Origin: Bernardetiaceae bacterium
GTDB lineage: Bacteria > Bacteroidota > Bacteroidia > Cytophagales > Thermoflexibacteraceae
NCBI GenBank assembly: GCA_025056255.1
Contig: JANWVT010000015.1
Coordinates: 1-64,000, forward strand
Length of the DNA: 64,000 bases
Reading direction: 5' to 3'
The notes under the pieces are model-generated. The model ran no database searches. It was not told the origin of the DNA and saw nothing but the letters and a program-made list of their open reading frames with translations. Both the position numbers and the translations under genes were made by a program. Below are positions 24,396 through 33,635 of the stretch, piece by piece. Positions within the stretch are counted from its first letter, which is position 1. Every line of letters starts with the position of its first letter.

Positions 24396-25607
24396 ATGGT
24401 TGCATCCTCAAAATTGCTCTCTGCCGAAGAAGCACTCCAAATAATTACACAGTCAGCACCTCCTTCACCAACTGAAATAGTCGGTTTGTCAAGAGCTGCA
24501 GGGCGGATTTTGCGCCAACCTGTATTTGCCGACCGCGACTTTCCTCCTTTCGACCGCGTAACAATGGATGGCATCGCAATAGCATATGCTGCATTTGCGC
24601 AAGGTAACCGGCAGTTTCGCATTGCACATACAGTTATGGCTGGTTCGGTGCCTCCTCCCCTAACCCATCCGACCGAATGCGTGGAAATCATGACTGGAGC
24701 CCCCTTGCCTCATGGCGCCGACACAGTGGTACGCTATGAAGACCTTGCACTGCACGGTAGCATAGCTGTCATTAAGCCCGAAGCAACAGTAGTACCACAA
24801 CAGAACGTTCATCGCCGAGCAAGCGATGCAACTGCTCAAAGTCTGCTTATAAACACGGGCTGTATGCTTACTGCCTCACAAATAGCCGTAGCAGCTGCTT
24901 GTGGTTATCACACGCTTGCTGTCTCTCGCCTGCCTAAAACAGCTATTGTTAGCACTGGCGACGAGTTAGTACCCATAGAAACTCATCCTGAACCTCATCA
25001 AATCAGACAGTCGAATATGTACATGCTGGCAGCCCAGCTCCTACCCTATGGCATTGAGGCAGAAATGATTCATGTAGCTGACCAACCACAAACGATTATT
25101 GATACACTAATGCCTTTATTAGAGCAGTGCGAATTAATTATCCTGAGCGGGGGCGTTTCGGCAGGTAAAGCCGACTATATCCCCACTTTATTGAAAGAAG
25201 CAGGCATAGAAATTTTATTTCATGGTGTGCAGCAAAAGCCGGGCAAACCACTGCTATTCGGCAAATCGCATCGCACAACTGTTTTCGGACTACCCGGCAA
25301 TCCAGTTTCGGCTTTTATGTGTATGAAAAGATATGTAACCGCTTGGTTGCAAAAGTATTTGCTGCAAAACGCGCCGCTACCCACCTATGCCTGCCTTGCA
25401 GCAAACGTATCTTCTCCCCCTGCCCTCACCTATTTTTTACCAGTCCAATCATTTACTGACCAGCACGGAAAAGTGTGGGCAGTACCTCAGGCGGGTAGCG
25501 GTTCTGGCGATTTTGTGAACCTTTTAGCAGCAAATGCTTTCTTAGTGCTTCCCCCCAGTCAAACTCCTTTCCAAAAAGGAGAAACCTTTGCTTTGCTACC
25601 TTTCTAA
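24396..25607 (+). CDS. moeA: Molybdopterin molybdotransferase
   Basis: MoeA inserts molybdate into adenylylated molybdopterin. 403 residues, standard. Motifs: DRVTMDGIAIAYAAF near the N-terminus (substrate side), MTGAPLPHGADTVVRYED, then domain III with IVSTGDELVPIETHPEP, the SGGVSAGKADYI loop and PGNPVSAFMCMKRYV. No other molybdenum cofactor gene adjoins, so it stands alone here. Next comes a sensor-type gene in the same direction, 61 bases later. Confidence 0.94.
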   Translation: MVASSKLLSAEEALQIITQSAPPSPTEIVGLSRAAGRILRQPVFADRDFPPFDRVTMDGIAIAYAAFAQGNRQFRIAHTVMAGSVPPPLTHPTECVEIMTGAPLPHGADTVVRYEDLALHGSIAVIKPEATVVPQQNVHRRASDATAQSLLINTGCMLTASQIAVAAACGYHTLAVSRLPKTAIVSTGDELVPIETHPEPHQIRQSNMYMLAAQLLPYGIEAEMIHVADQPQTIIDTLMPLLEQCELIILSGGVSAGKADYIPTLLKEAGIEILFHGVQQKPGKPLLFGKSHRTTVFGLPGNPVSAFMCMKRYVTAWLQKYLLQNAPLPTYACLAANVSSPPALTYFLPVQSFTDQHGKVWAVPQAGSGSGDFVNLLAANAFLVLPPSQTPFQKGETFALLPF

Positions 25608-25668
25608 TGCAGTTCAACAAAAAAAATGTATTTTAGTGCGCATAAATTTAGCACAATAAGGCTTCATT

Positions 25669-27477
25669 ATGTCTAATTATTCCAAGCTGTACCTGACAGC
25701 ACTTGCCGGCGTGGCTTTGTCTGTTGTTAGCTATTTTTTTATCAACTATCCGAATAGCCTTTGGGACGAGTTGCTTTTAGTGGCATTAGTGGCAAGCTTC
25801 TTATTACTACTTGTTCTCAATTACCTTTATTTTGTTAAGCCTGTACAAAAAATTGCAACAGAAACAAAGAAAATAGCAGAAGGCAACTATAAGATTCATT
25901 TGGACTATACGGGTAACGCTGAGGTAGATCAAATTAGCTATGCTATTAACAAAGCGACTAACAGCATCAATTCAGCAGAACAATTTATTAAGCAAATCAG
26001 TGAAGGAAAGTTAGATGCGACTTTTCAAACTACCGACCGCGAAGCCCTCCAAAAAGATCCCTTAGTACAGGCGCTCCTGCTCATGAAAGAGCAATTGGTC
26101 ATCATCAACCAAAAAGAACAAGAATCAAAATGGACTACACAAGGGTTGGCTTTATTTGCCGATATTTTGCGTACCAGTCAGAAAACAGAGCAGGAAATAG
26201 CAGCAGATATTATTGGTAATATGGTGCGTTATGTAAACGCAATTCAAGGAGCACTCTACGTAGCCTTAGAGGACCAAGAGCAAAACATCTTTTTGAATTT
26301 AGCAGCTGCTTACGCACTATCAGATGAACGATTGGCAAAAAAACAGATTTTACCCGGAGAAGGATTGGTAGGGCAGGCTTTCTTAGAAAAAAAATATTTC
26401 TACCTCGACAATATCCCACCTGAATACATCCGCGTTGCTTCTGGATTGGGCGAGTCGGTTCCCAGATATTTGCTCATTATGCCCCTACAAGCCAACGAGC
26501 AATGCTACGGGGTCATAGAAATTGCTTCCATGACAAGCTTTCCCCAGTACGTTATCGATTTTGTAACACGCGTGAGCGAAAACATAGCTGCAACAATTGC
26601 TACAGTAGTTGCCAACCAAAAAAATCTCCGCTTACTGGAAGAATCGCAAGCCATGACCGAGCAGCTGCGCGCTCAGGAAGAAGAAATGCGCCAAAACATG
26701 GAAGAATTGATGGCTACACAAGAAGAAATGGCAAGAAAACAATTAGAACTCGAACGCTCGCGCGAGCAGCTACAACGAGCAAAGGAAGAAATAGAACAAA
26801 ACGAACGGGAACTGCGCAGAGTAGCCCAAGAACAACAAACAATGATTGCTCAGCTAGACCTGCAGAAAAAGAAACTGGAAGCCAACGAAACAGTTTTAAA
26901 AAAAGCGTATGAAAAAATGCGCAAAAGCCAAGAAGAAGCAGAAAAGAAGAGCAAAGAATTAGAAGAAGTGAACAAACAATTGCTGGCACAAAAAAGCAAA
27001 ATTGAAGCAAACGAATTGATTTTGAGAAAGTCATACGAAAAAATGCGCCAGCAGCAAATGGAATTCAAAATGAAAGAGACAGAGTTGACACTCAACAGCC
27101 AAGTCAATAAAGCCCTAATCAAAGCATTAGACGGTTTTTACTATGCTTGCGACGCCAGCCAAGACTACCGCGCTATACTCATAGAAGGTAACTTCCAAAG
27201 TCTCACTGGCTATTCTGCTGAGCTATTCCTAAGTCAACAATTACATTTAAGTGCACTTATTCATCCAGAAGATAAGCCTTATGTAGATCAACAAGTTGCT
27301 GCTGCTATTGAAAACTTCCAAGGCTACACGCTTACCTATCGGCTTGTCAAAGCCGATGGAACCACCAGAAAAGTATGGGAAAAAGGACATCCTATATTTG
27401 ACAATAAAGATGTCATCAGTCATTTAATAGGCTTCATCATAGACTACGATTTAGCAGAAAAATTAAACCTTGCTTAG
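25669..27477 (+). CDS. Membrane HAMP-GAF-coiled-coil-PAS protein
   Basis: 602 residues. Two membrane segments (about 7-27 and 35-56), a HAMP region (about 57-110), a GAF domain (about 165-320: NAIQGALYVALEDQ, GEGLVGQAFLEKKYF), a long coiled coil (about 322-475, with near-repeat blocks ANETVLKKAYEKMRK and ANELILRKSYEKMRQ), and a PAS fold (about 480-600: GFYYACDASQDYRAILIEG, SALIHPEDK). There is no kinase, cyclase, EAL or methyl-accepting core. It therefore senses or relays without a visible catalytic output and may act through a partner. Such proteins are common in Cytophagales. Followed by 27485 after 7 bases. Confidence 0.85.
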   Translation: MSNYSKLYLTALAGVALSVVSYFFINYPNSLWDELLLVALVASFLLLLVLNYLYFVKPVQKIATETKKIAEGNYKIHLDYTGNAEVDQISYAINKATNSINSAEQFIKQISEGKLDATFQTTDREALQKDPLVQALLLMKEQLVIINQKEQESKWTTQGLALFADILRTSQKTEQEIAADIIGNMVRYVNAIQGALYVALEDQEQNIFLNLAAAYALSDERLAKKQILPGEGLVGQAFLEKKYFYLDNIPPEYIRVASGLGESVPRYLLIMPLQANEQCYGVIEIASMTSFPQYVIDFVTRVSENIAATIATVVANQKNLRLLEESQAMTEQLRAQEEEMRQNMEELMATQEEMARKQLELERSREQLQRAKEEIEQNERELRRVAQEQQTMIAQLDLQKKKLEANETVLKKAYEKMRKSQEEAEKKSKELEEVNKQLLAQKSKIEANELILRKSYEKMRQQQMEFKMKETELTLNSQVNKALIKALDGFYYACDASQDYRAILIEGNFQSLTGYSAELFLSQQLHLSALIHPEDKPYVDQQVAAAIENFQGYTLTYRLVKADGTTRKVWEKGHPIFDNKDVISHLIGFIIDYDLAEKLNLA

Positions 27478-27484
27478 ATAAAAA

Positions 27485-27928
27485 ATGAGTGAAAAAAGTG
27501 ATATTTTTTACGAAATACTCTTTTCGCAGCCTATTTTTGTTATAGATGACAAAGCAGCGTTGCCCAGCGAAGCTGTTCACAATGCTTCGCAATCGGTTTT
27601 AGTAGTATGCAGTCGTTGGCCACTTTTTCCACAAGAAGAGGAATTGTTATCCAAAATTTTGCAAGCTGCTGCTATTAGCCCAGCTATAGTAAAAAAAATA
27701 AGCATAGAACAATACCAACCAGCAGCCCGACTAAATAAATCACACATTTTGTTTTTTGTCCATCCTGAACAACTTCCGCCAGAATTAGCCACTTGGGGTG
27801 CATATGTGCAAGCACCTGTTTACGAAAACACACACGTAATTATTGCAAATGACCTTTCTGCACTTGCTACTGACATAGGCGGTAAAAGAAAATTATGGGA
27901 TTTGCTAAAAAAATTGTTTTTGCAATAA
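27485..27928 (+). CDS. Hypothetical, possibly DNA polymerase III psi-like
   Basis: 147 residues, unrecognised by a secure motif. By eye it resembles the psi subunit (HolD) of E. coli: LLSKILQAAAISPAIVKKIS parallels the stretch VLRALTVSPDQVLQL, SHILFFVHPEQLP follows, and the C-terminus ATDIGGKRKLWDLLKKLF parallels NPTARAALWQQI. Psi bridges the clamp loader and SSB. The match is only from memory of the family, and chi is not nearby. It is tightly spaced (7 bases each side) between the sensor gene and the peptidase gene, suggesting co-transcription. Confidence 0.6.
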   Translation: MSEKSDIFYEILFSQPIFVIDDKAALPSEAVHNASQSVLVVCSRWPLFPQEEELLSKILQAAAISPAIVKKISIEQYQPAARLNKSHILFFVHPEQLPPELATWGAYVQAPVYENTHVIIANDLSALATDIGGKRKLWDLLKKLFLQ

Positions 27929-27935
27929 ATTTATC

Positions 27936-30083
27936 ATGAAAAACATCATTCAACTATTGGTTAGCTGGTTAGCTCTTGTTATCCTTGCCAGCTGTTCGTC
28001 CAAACCCTCTGCTGATATGGAAAACCAAAACTTACCTCAGCCGCCTGTTGCAAAAGTGATACCTAAAACCCTCATTGCACATGGGCACACCCGCATAGAC
28101 AATTATTATTGGCTCAATAACCGAGAAGATACTGCCGTAATCAACTACTTAAAGGCAGAAAATGCATATTTAGATGCTGTTATGCAGCCTACTGCCGCCT
28201 TGCAGGAAAAACTTTTCCATGAAATGAAAAGCAGAATTAAAGAACAAGATGAGTCTGTTCCCTATTTCCTGCGCGGCTATCACTACATCACTCGCTACGA
28301 ACAAGGGGGCGAATATCCTATCTACACCCGTAAAAAAGGCTCTTTACAAGCCCCTGAGGAAATTATGCTCAATGTGAATGAAATGGCAAAAGGTTATGCC
28401 TACTATCAGGTAGGCGGACTGACCGTAAGCGACGACAATCGCTTGCTTGCCTATGCCGTAGATACCGTGAGCCGGCGTATCTACACCCTGTACTTCAAAG
28501 ATTTGCAGACCGGTCAAACCCTTCCCGATGTGATTGCTAACACAACCGGCAATGTAGCATGGGCTGCCGACAGCAAAACCGTATTCTACACCCGACAAGA
28601 CCTGCAAACTCTCCGCGCCTTCCAAATTTGGAAGCATGTGATTGGTACCCATCCTCAGGATGACCAACTGGTATATGAAGAAAAAGACGAAACATTCAAC
28701 GTAGGGGTCTATCGCTCCAAATCTAACAAATACCTATTCATTGCTTCCAGTAGCACCCTTACCACAGAGGTTCGCTTTTTAGATGCCTCTCAACCCAACA
28801 AGCCATTTACCGTTTTTTTGCCACGCGAGCGCGGACATGAATATGGAATCGACCATGCTGGCGATAAATTTTACATCCGTACCAATTGGCAAGCGGAAAA
28901 CTTCCGCATCATGGAGGCAGATGAAAAAACATGCAACAATAAACAAGCATGGAAAGAAATTATTCCACACCGAGCCGATGTATTTGTAGAAAGTTTTGAT
29001 GTTTTTAAAAATCACATGGTTGTGGAAGAGCGCAAAGAAGGTCTGATTCGCTTGCGCATTCGCCCTTGGAGCAACCCCAGTGCCGAACATTACATAGACT
29101 TTGGAGAACCTGCTTACACGGCTGGACTGAGCAGCAACCCAGAGTTTGACACTCAAATACTACGCTACACGTATACTTCTTTAACTACGCCTAATTCGGT
29201 TTATGACTACGACATGGTCAATAAAACCAAAAAACTACTTAAACAGCAGGAGGTGTTAGGCGGATTCAACCGAGAAGATTACCAAACTGAACGGCTATAT
29301 GCTACTGCCCGCGACGGTGTGAAAGTTCCTATTTCACTGGTGTACAAAAAAGGATTTCAGAAAAATGGCAAAGCCCCCCTTTTGCTATATGCTTATGGCT
29401 CTTATGGCTTTTCAACTGATGTTTATTTTAGTTCTAACCGGCTGAGTCTGCTCAATCGGGGCTTTGCTTTTGCCATTGCACACGTGCGCGGCGGGCAAGA
29501 AATGGGCAGGCAGTGGTATGAAAATGGCAAGCTGTTGAAAAAGAAAAATACTTTTTACGATTTCATTGACTGCGCCAAATATTTAATTGCAGCGCAATAT
29601 ACCTCTCCTGAGCATCTGTATGCCAATGGCGGCAGTGCCGGCGGCTTGCTAATGGGCGCTGTTGCCAACATGGCTCCCGAACTGTTTAAAGGTATCATTG
29701 CCGATGTACCTTTTGTAGATGTGGTTACTACTATGCTGGACGAGTCGATTCCTCTGACCACTGGCGAATATGACGAGTGGGGCAACCCCAATGACAAAAC
29801 TTATTACGATTACATGCTCAGCTACTCGCCCTATGACAATGTAGAAAGAAAAGCCTATCCTAACATGTTGGTGCTCACAGGCTTACACGACTCACAAGTA
29901 CAGTATTGGGAGCCTGCTAAATGGGTTGCCAAATTGCGCGCTATGAAAACCGACAACAACTTGCTGTTGCTCAGAACCAACATGGAAGCGGGGCATAGCG
30001 GCGCCTCTGGTAGGTTCGCTCCTTTGAAAGAAGTAGCTCTGGAATATGCCTTTTTGTTACATCTGGAAGGCATTCGTGAATAA
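27936..30083 (+). CDS. S9 oligopeptidase lipoprotein (PtrB-type)
   Basis: Prolyl-oligopeptidase family serine peptidase of 715 residues with a lipoprotein signal (LALVILASCSSK, Cys about 20). An N-terminal propeller (about 85-430; YYWLNNREDTAVINYLKAEN is the family's start) is followed by the catalytic alpha/beta domain with S567 in NGGSAGGLLMGA, Asp in VLTGLHDSQVQYWEPAKW and His in EAGHSGASGRF. This pattern fits oligopeptidase B, which cuts after basic residues in short peptides. The lipoprotein tether puts it at the envelope, unusual for the family. A second, different S9 peptidase is at 38561. Confidence 0.92.
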   Translation: MKNIIQLLVSWLALVILASCSSKPSADMENQNLPQPPVAKVIPKTLIAHGHTRIDNYYWLNNREDTAVINYLKAENAYLDAVMQPTAALQEKLFHEMKSRIKEQDESVPYFLRGYHYITRYEQGGEYPIYTRKKGSLQAPEEIMLNVNEMAKGYAYYQVGGLTVSDDNRLLAYAVDTVSRRIYTLYFKDLQTGQTLPDVIANTTGNVAWAADSKTVFYTRQDLQTLRAFQIWKHVIGTHPQDDQLVYEEKDETFNVGVYRSKSNKYLFIASSSTLTTEVRFLDASQPNKPFTVFLPRERGHEYGIDHAGDKFYIRTNWQAENFRIMEADEKTCNNKQAWKEIIPHRADVFVESFDVFKNHMVVEERKEGLIRLRIRPWSNPSAEHYIDFGEPAYTAGLSSNPEFDTQILRYTYTSLTTPNSVYDYDMVNKTKKLLKQQEVLGGFNREDYQTERLYATARDGVKVPISLVYKKGFQKNGKAPLLLYAYGSYGFSTDVYFSSNRLSLLNRGFAFAIAHVRGGQEMGRQWYENGKLLKKKNTFYDFIDCAKYLIAAQYTSPEHLYANGGSAGGLLMGAVANMAPELFKGIIADVPFVDVVTTMLDESIPLTTGEYDEWGNPNDKTYYDYMLSYSPYDNVERKAYPNMLVLTGLHDSQVQYWEPAKWVAKLRAMKTDNNLLLLRTNMEAGHSGASGRFAPLKEVALEYAFLLHLEGIRE

Positions 30084-30123
30084 TAATAAATAATTTTACT
30101 AACCTTTGAAAACGAAAACAACT

Positions 30124-31290
30124 ATGAGCAACTACAATCGGAAAATGCGCATGGGAATGGTAGGAGGTGGCATTGGTGCATTTATAGGAGCTGTACATCG
30201 CATGGCGGCTGCATTAGATGGCGAAATTGAACTGGTATGCGGAGCTTTTAGCAGCGACCCAGAAAAATCGCGCCTTTCAGGCCAACAGCTTTACTTGCCC
30301 CCCAACCGCGTGTATGGTAGCTTCGAAGAAATGATTCTCAAAGAAAAAGAACTGCCCGAAGGCGAGCGGATGGACTTTGTATCTATTGTTACTCCCAATC
30401 ACATGCACTTCCCGCCTGCTAAAATGGCATTGGAAAACGGCTTCCACGTAGTTTGCGACAAACCACTTGCCTTCAACTTAGCAGAAGCTAAACAATTGGC
30501 GGCATTGGTGCACCAAACAGGACTTCTTTTTGCCCTTACTCACAACTATACTGGCTATCCGATGGTAAAAGAAGCTCGGGAGATTGTTCGCAGTGGGCAA
30601 ATCGGCGAAGTGCGCAAAGTAATAGTAGAGTATCCCCAAGGCTGGCTGGCCACTTTGGTAGAGGTAACGGGCAGCAAACAAGCCTCATGGCGCACCGACC
30701 CTACTAAATCCGGAGCAGCAGGCTGCATAGGCGACATTGGCACACATGCTGAAAATCTTGCCGAGTACATTACTGGTTTGCAAATTACCGAACTTTGTGC
30801 CGACCTGAGCATCTTCGTACCTGGAAGAAAATTAGACGATGACGGCAACGTGTTGCTGCACTTTAATAATGGAGCCAAAGGTATTCTGCACGCCAGTCAG
30901 ATTTCCGTGGGTGAAGAGAACAACCTCAACATCCGCGTGTACGGTGAAAAAGGCGGCATCTGGTGGCATCAAATGGAGCCTAATACACTCGTTCTCACCT
31001 CCTTAGACCAGCCTAAGCAACTCATCCGAACTGGCGTAGGGAAACTTTCGGCAGCGGCTCAGGCTCATACGCGCATTCCAGCAGGGCACCCCGAAGGCTA
31101 CTTAGAAGCCTTTGCCAACATTTACCGCAACTTTGCCCGCACTTTGCGCAGCCGATTAAAAGGCGAAACCCCCAATCCCTTGTACACCGACTTCCCTACT
31201 GTGGACGATGGCGTGCGCGGCATGGCATTTATTGAAACCGTAGTAGCCTCATCGGCAAGCGACCGCAAATGGCATCCTTTTGTCGTATGA
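30124..31290 (+). CDS. Gfo/Idh/MocA family oxidoreductase
   Basis: 388-residue NAD(P)-dependent dehydrogenase of the Gfo/Idh/MocA type. N-terminal Rossmann motif [16 protein letters not shown], the EKP-equivalent motif [17 protein letters not shown] and the segment [20 protein letters not shown] typical of the substrate domain. Substrate (a sugar or inositol derivative) is not visible; the neighbouring genes give no hint. ATG 30124 is used; a TTG 18 bases earlier is in frame. The stop overlaps the xerD start by ATGA. Confidence 0.88.
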   Translation: MSNYNRKMRMGMVGGGIGAFIGAVHRMAAALDGEIELVCGAFSSDPEKSRLSGQQLYLPPNRVYGSFEEMILKEKELPEGERMDFVSIVTPNHMHFPPAKMALENGFHVVCDKPLAFNLAEAKQLAALVHQTGLLFALTHNYTGYPMVKEAREIVRSGQIGEVRKVIVEYPQGWLATLVEVTGSKQASWRTDPTKSGAAGCIGDIGTHAENLAEYITGLQITELCADLSIFVPGRKLDDDGNVLLHFNNGAKGILHASQISVGEENNLNIRVYGEKGGIWWHQMEPNTLVLTSLDQPKQLIRTGVGKLSAAAQAHTRIPAGHPEGYLEAFANIYRNFARTLRSRLKGETPNPLYTDFPTVDDGVRGMAFIETVVASSASDRKWHPFVV

Positions 31291-32216
31291 GCTCCCCTAC
31301 AAACTTAGAAAAACACTGGCAGGCTGTTATCCGACGCTTCGAAAACTATCTGAGGTTAGAACGTGGATTTAGTGAAAACTCGGTAGAAGCCTACAGGCGC
31401 GATGTAAAAAAATTGGCAGAGTTTGTTTGCATGGCGTATCCGCTGCTAGAAAGCCAGCAAGTAGAACTCTGCCATTTGCAGCACTTTATCCAACTACTTG
31501 CCGAGTGGCAGCTCTCGCCAAGCTCTCAGGCGCGCATCATTTCTGGGATAAGAACCTTTTTCAAATACTTAGAAGAAGTTGAAAACTTGCCCCATAACCC
31601 TGCTGAACACTTGCAACCCCCTGTGGTAGATTATTTGCTACCCGATACGCTCAGTGTAGAGGAAATAGAAAAAATCATTAACAGCATAGACCTTTCGCAA
31701 AACGAAGGACATCGAAACCGTGCCATTTTGGAGGTGTTGTATAGCTGCGGGGTGCGCGTTAGCGAACTAATAGCCCTTCGCCTAAGCGATTTAATGCTCG
31801 ACTTAGGCTTCATTCGCGTGCGAGGAAAAGGAAGAAAAGAGCGGCTCATTCCTATTGGCAGACATGCCATCGAATCCCTACAACTGTACTTAACGCATGT
31901 GCGTGCACAACAACCCATTGCTCCTGGCAACGAAAACATCATTTTTTTAAATCGCTATGGCAAAGCACTCTCCCGCATAATGATTTTTTACATTGTCCGA
32001 AAAGCCGCTCAACAGGCGGGTATCCAAAAAAACGTCAGTCCTCATACCTTTCGACATTCCTTTGCTACCCACCTTATTGAGCGCGGTGCCGATTTAATTG
32101 CTGTACGCGACATGCTGGGGCACGAGTCAATTGTAACAACTGGCATTTATACCCACCTTAGTCGCGAACATCTTAAAGAAGTAGTCAATCAGTGTCACCC
32201 TGCATCGAACTGGTAG
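31287..32216 (+). CDS. xerD: Tyrosine recombinase XerD-like
   Basis: Site-specific recombinase that resolves chromosome dimers. 309 residues. The N-terminal core-binding domain (about 10-105: YLRLERGFSENSVEAYRRDV) and catalytic domain (about 115-300) show R157 (SCGVRVSE), K181, H253 and R256 (HTFRHSF), H279 (LGHE) and Y288 (GIYTH). ATG at 31287 overlaps the upstream stop as ATGA, better than the longer ATG at 31269. XerC versus XerD cannot be settled from this alone. No dif site was found. Its 3' end overlaps the convergent gene by 32 bases. Confidence 0.92.
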   Translation: MSSPTNLEKHWQAVIRRFENYLRLERGFSENSVEAYRRDVKKLAEFVCMAYPLLESQQVELCHLQHFIQLLAEWQLSPSSQARIISGIRTFFKYLEEVENLPHNPAEHLQPPVVDYLLPDTLSVEEIEKIINSIDLSQNEGHRNRAILEVLYSCGVRVSELIALRLSDLMLDLGFIRVRGKGRKERLIPIGRHAIESLQLYLTHVRAQQPIAPGNENIIFLNRYGKALSRIMIFYIVRKAAQQAGIQKNVSPHTFRHSFATHLIERGADLIAVRDMLGHESIVTTGIYTHLSREHLKEVVNQCHPASNW

Positions 32217-32847
32217 AGCTGTTTTGCCAATAAAAGCGCACGGCATACGGCTCGGCATCTTTCCACTGCACAGCCGAGTAAGCACTCCGGTTGCTATGAG
32301 CATTTGGCAAAACATTACCTTGGTAATAGACCGACAAGTAAAAGCAAAGTTTTTGCAACTCGTCGTCAAAATACATGTGTTGAAAACGATGCTCCATTAC
32401 TATTCCAAAGGCATGTAAATAGCGCAGTTGCCATTCTAAGTTATACATGCGTCTGAGTCGTCTGAAACGCATCACCTGGGGGGGCAGGTCTGGGGCATAC
32501 AAGGCTAACCTTGCTTTGCTTTGTAGCCAAGGATGTTTTTCTAAATATTGCTCTATTTGCTCTGCCAGCGAGATGCGCATGTACAAATCGCCAACTACAT
32601 AATCTACTGGTAGCCGTCCGAAGCGTATGTATTTCCACTCTATAAACCTACTTTTCAGCAAATTGCTAAAATCAATAGCGTGTATAATACCCGGTAGGGC
32701 AACTGCCGTAAGAAACACTCTGCGGCGCGGGGTGGGAATCAGGTAGCGAATCAACAACTCTCTTTGTGTTACCCAAAGTAAAGCTCGTTCATACGAGCGG
32801 CAAAGCATTACGGTTGAAGGCTCAGAAAACAACTGCAGCTCATGCAT
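32185..32847 (-). CDS. Hypothetical protein of PKS neighbourhood
   Basis: 220 residues, unrecognised. Basic and aromatic-rich, with no signal or membrane segment. Conspicuous segment: VMRFRRLRRMYNLEWQLRYL; C-terminus RFYWQNSSTSSMQGDTD is polar. It follows the methyltransferase and type III PKS on the same strand after a 65-base gap, so it may belong to that cluster, but no conserved enzyme motif is visible. The end overlaps xerD by 32 bases on the other strand. Confidence 0.6.
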   Translation of the reverse strand: MHELQLFSEPSTVMLCRSYERALLWVTQRELLIRYLIPTPRRRVFLTAVALPGIIHAIDFSNLLKSRFIEWKYIRFGRLPVDYVVGDLYMRISLAEQIEQYLEKHPWLQSKARLALYAPDLPPQVMRFRRLRRMYNLEWQLRYLHAFGIVMEHRFQHMYFDDELQKLCFYLSVYYQGNVLPNAHSNRSAYSAVQWKDAEPYAVRFYWQNSSTSSMQGDTD

Positions 32848-32912
32848 TTGACTTTTTTGCTGTTTAATACCACAAGCCCTTATTGGTGCCTACTCATCAG
32901 TAAAATTTATGT

Positions 32913-33635
32913 TTATCTACTTTCTGTGTTGCCTGCTTTTTCAATTAGCACCAAATAGCGAAATGCCCAGTGCCAACTGATTTGCCAGCGATGAGGCGCT
33001 AAGGGTTGCAACAGCTGTTCTAATTCATGCCTGCGAAAAGCTCGCAAAACCGAAAGAGGAGCATCGTGTTGTACCAAATAAGAACCACGTAGCATGCGCG
33101 TTAGTAAGCCAATGCCGTAATATGCCAGCGGATGGCGATGCAAGTCGTTGATAATGATTCCTTTGCGAGCTTGTTGCAACAGTTTGGGTAGTAGTTGCGC
33201 CAGTTGCTCATCGGTGAAGTGGTGGCAAAAAAGGCTCAATACAAATACATCGTGCTGTACGGTGCCAAACTCTTCCGACCACAAGTCCATGCAGCGGTAG
33301 CGAATAATAGGTAGGTGTCGAGGGTGCGACTCGGCATATCGAATCATAAAAGGATTGGCATCATAGCCAGTTAGTTGTAGGTCAATGCGCTTTTTGTGTG
33401 CCCATTGGGCAAAGCAGCGCAACGTATCCCCTCCACCGCAACCTACATCTGCTACTGAAAGTGGTAAATGGCTGCGCGCCACAAAATATTTCAGTCCTTT
33501 GAGTGCTACAGCATTGCCTCCCAAGTAGGTATTGATATATTCAAGTTCGCGAAGATTGGTTGCAAGTGCCTGACTGTCGAGTGTGAGGTCGTCCATCAGC
33601 TCAGGCTGATAACTGCGACGGCTAAAATGCGGCAT
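32913..33635 (-). CDS. SAM-dependent methyltransferase of PKS cluster
   Basis: Class I methyltransferase of 240 residues. SAM loop SVADVGCGGGDTLRCFAQWA (about 60-79), acidic strand-2 end LTGYDANPFMIRYAES, and the DVFVLSLFCHHFTDEQL motif. It overlaps the type III polyketide synthase gene by 14 bases, so it most likely O- or C-methylates the polyketide. Type III PKS plus this methyltransferase is a pair seen in Bacteroidota, often with an FAD oxidoreductase, which is absent here. N-terminus about 1-45 is helical and not part of the Rossmann fold. Confidence 0.85.
   Translation of the reverse strand: MPHFSRRSYQPELMDDLTLDSQALATNLRELEYINTYLGGNAVALKGLKYFVARSHLPLSVADVGCGGGDTLRCFAQWAHKKRIDLQLTGYDANPFMIRYAESHPRHLPIIRYRCMDLWSEEFGTVQHDVFVLSLFCHHFTDEQLAQLLPKLLQQARKGIIINDLHRHPLAYYGIGLLTRMLRGSYLVQHDAPLSVLRAFRRHELEQLLQPLAPHRWQISWHWAFRYLVLIEKAGNTESR

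Noticed and set aside
31287..32216. Integrase of a mobile element
   Set aside because: The tyrosine recombinase is XerD-length with housekeeping neighbours; no att repeats or cargo found.
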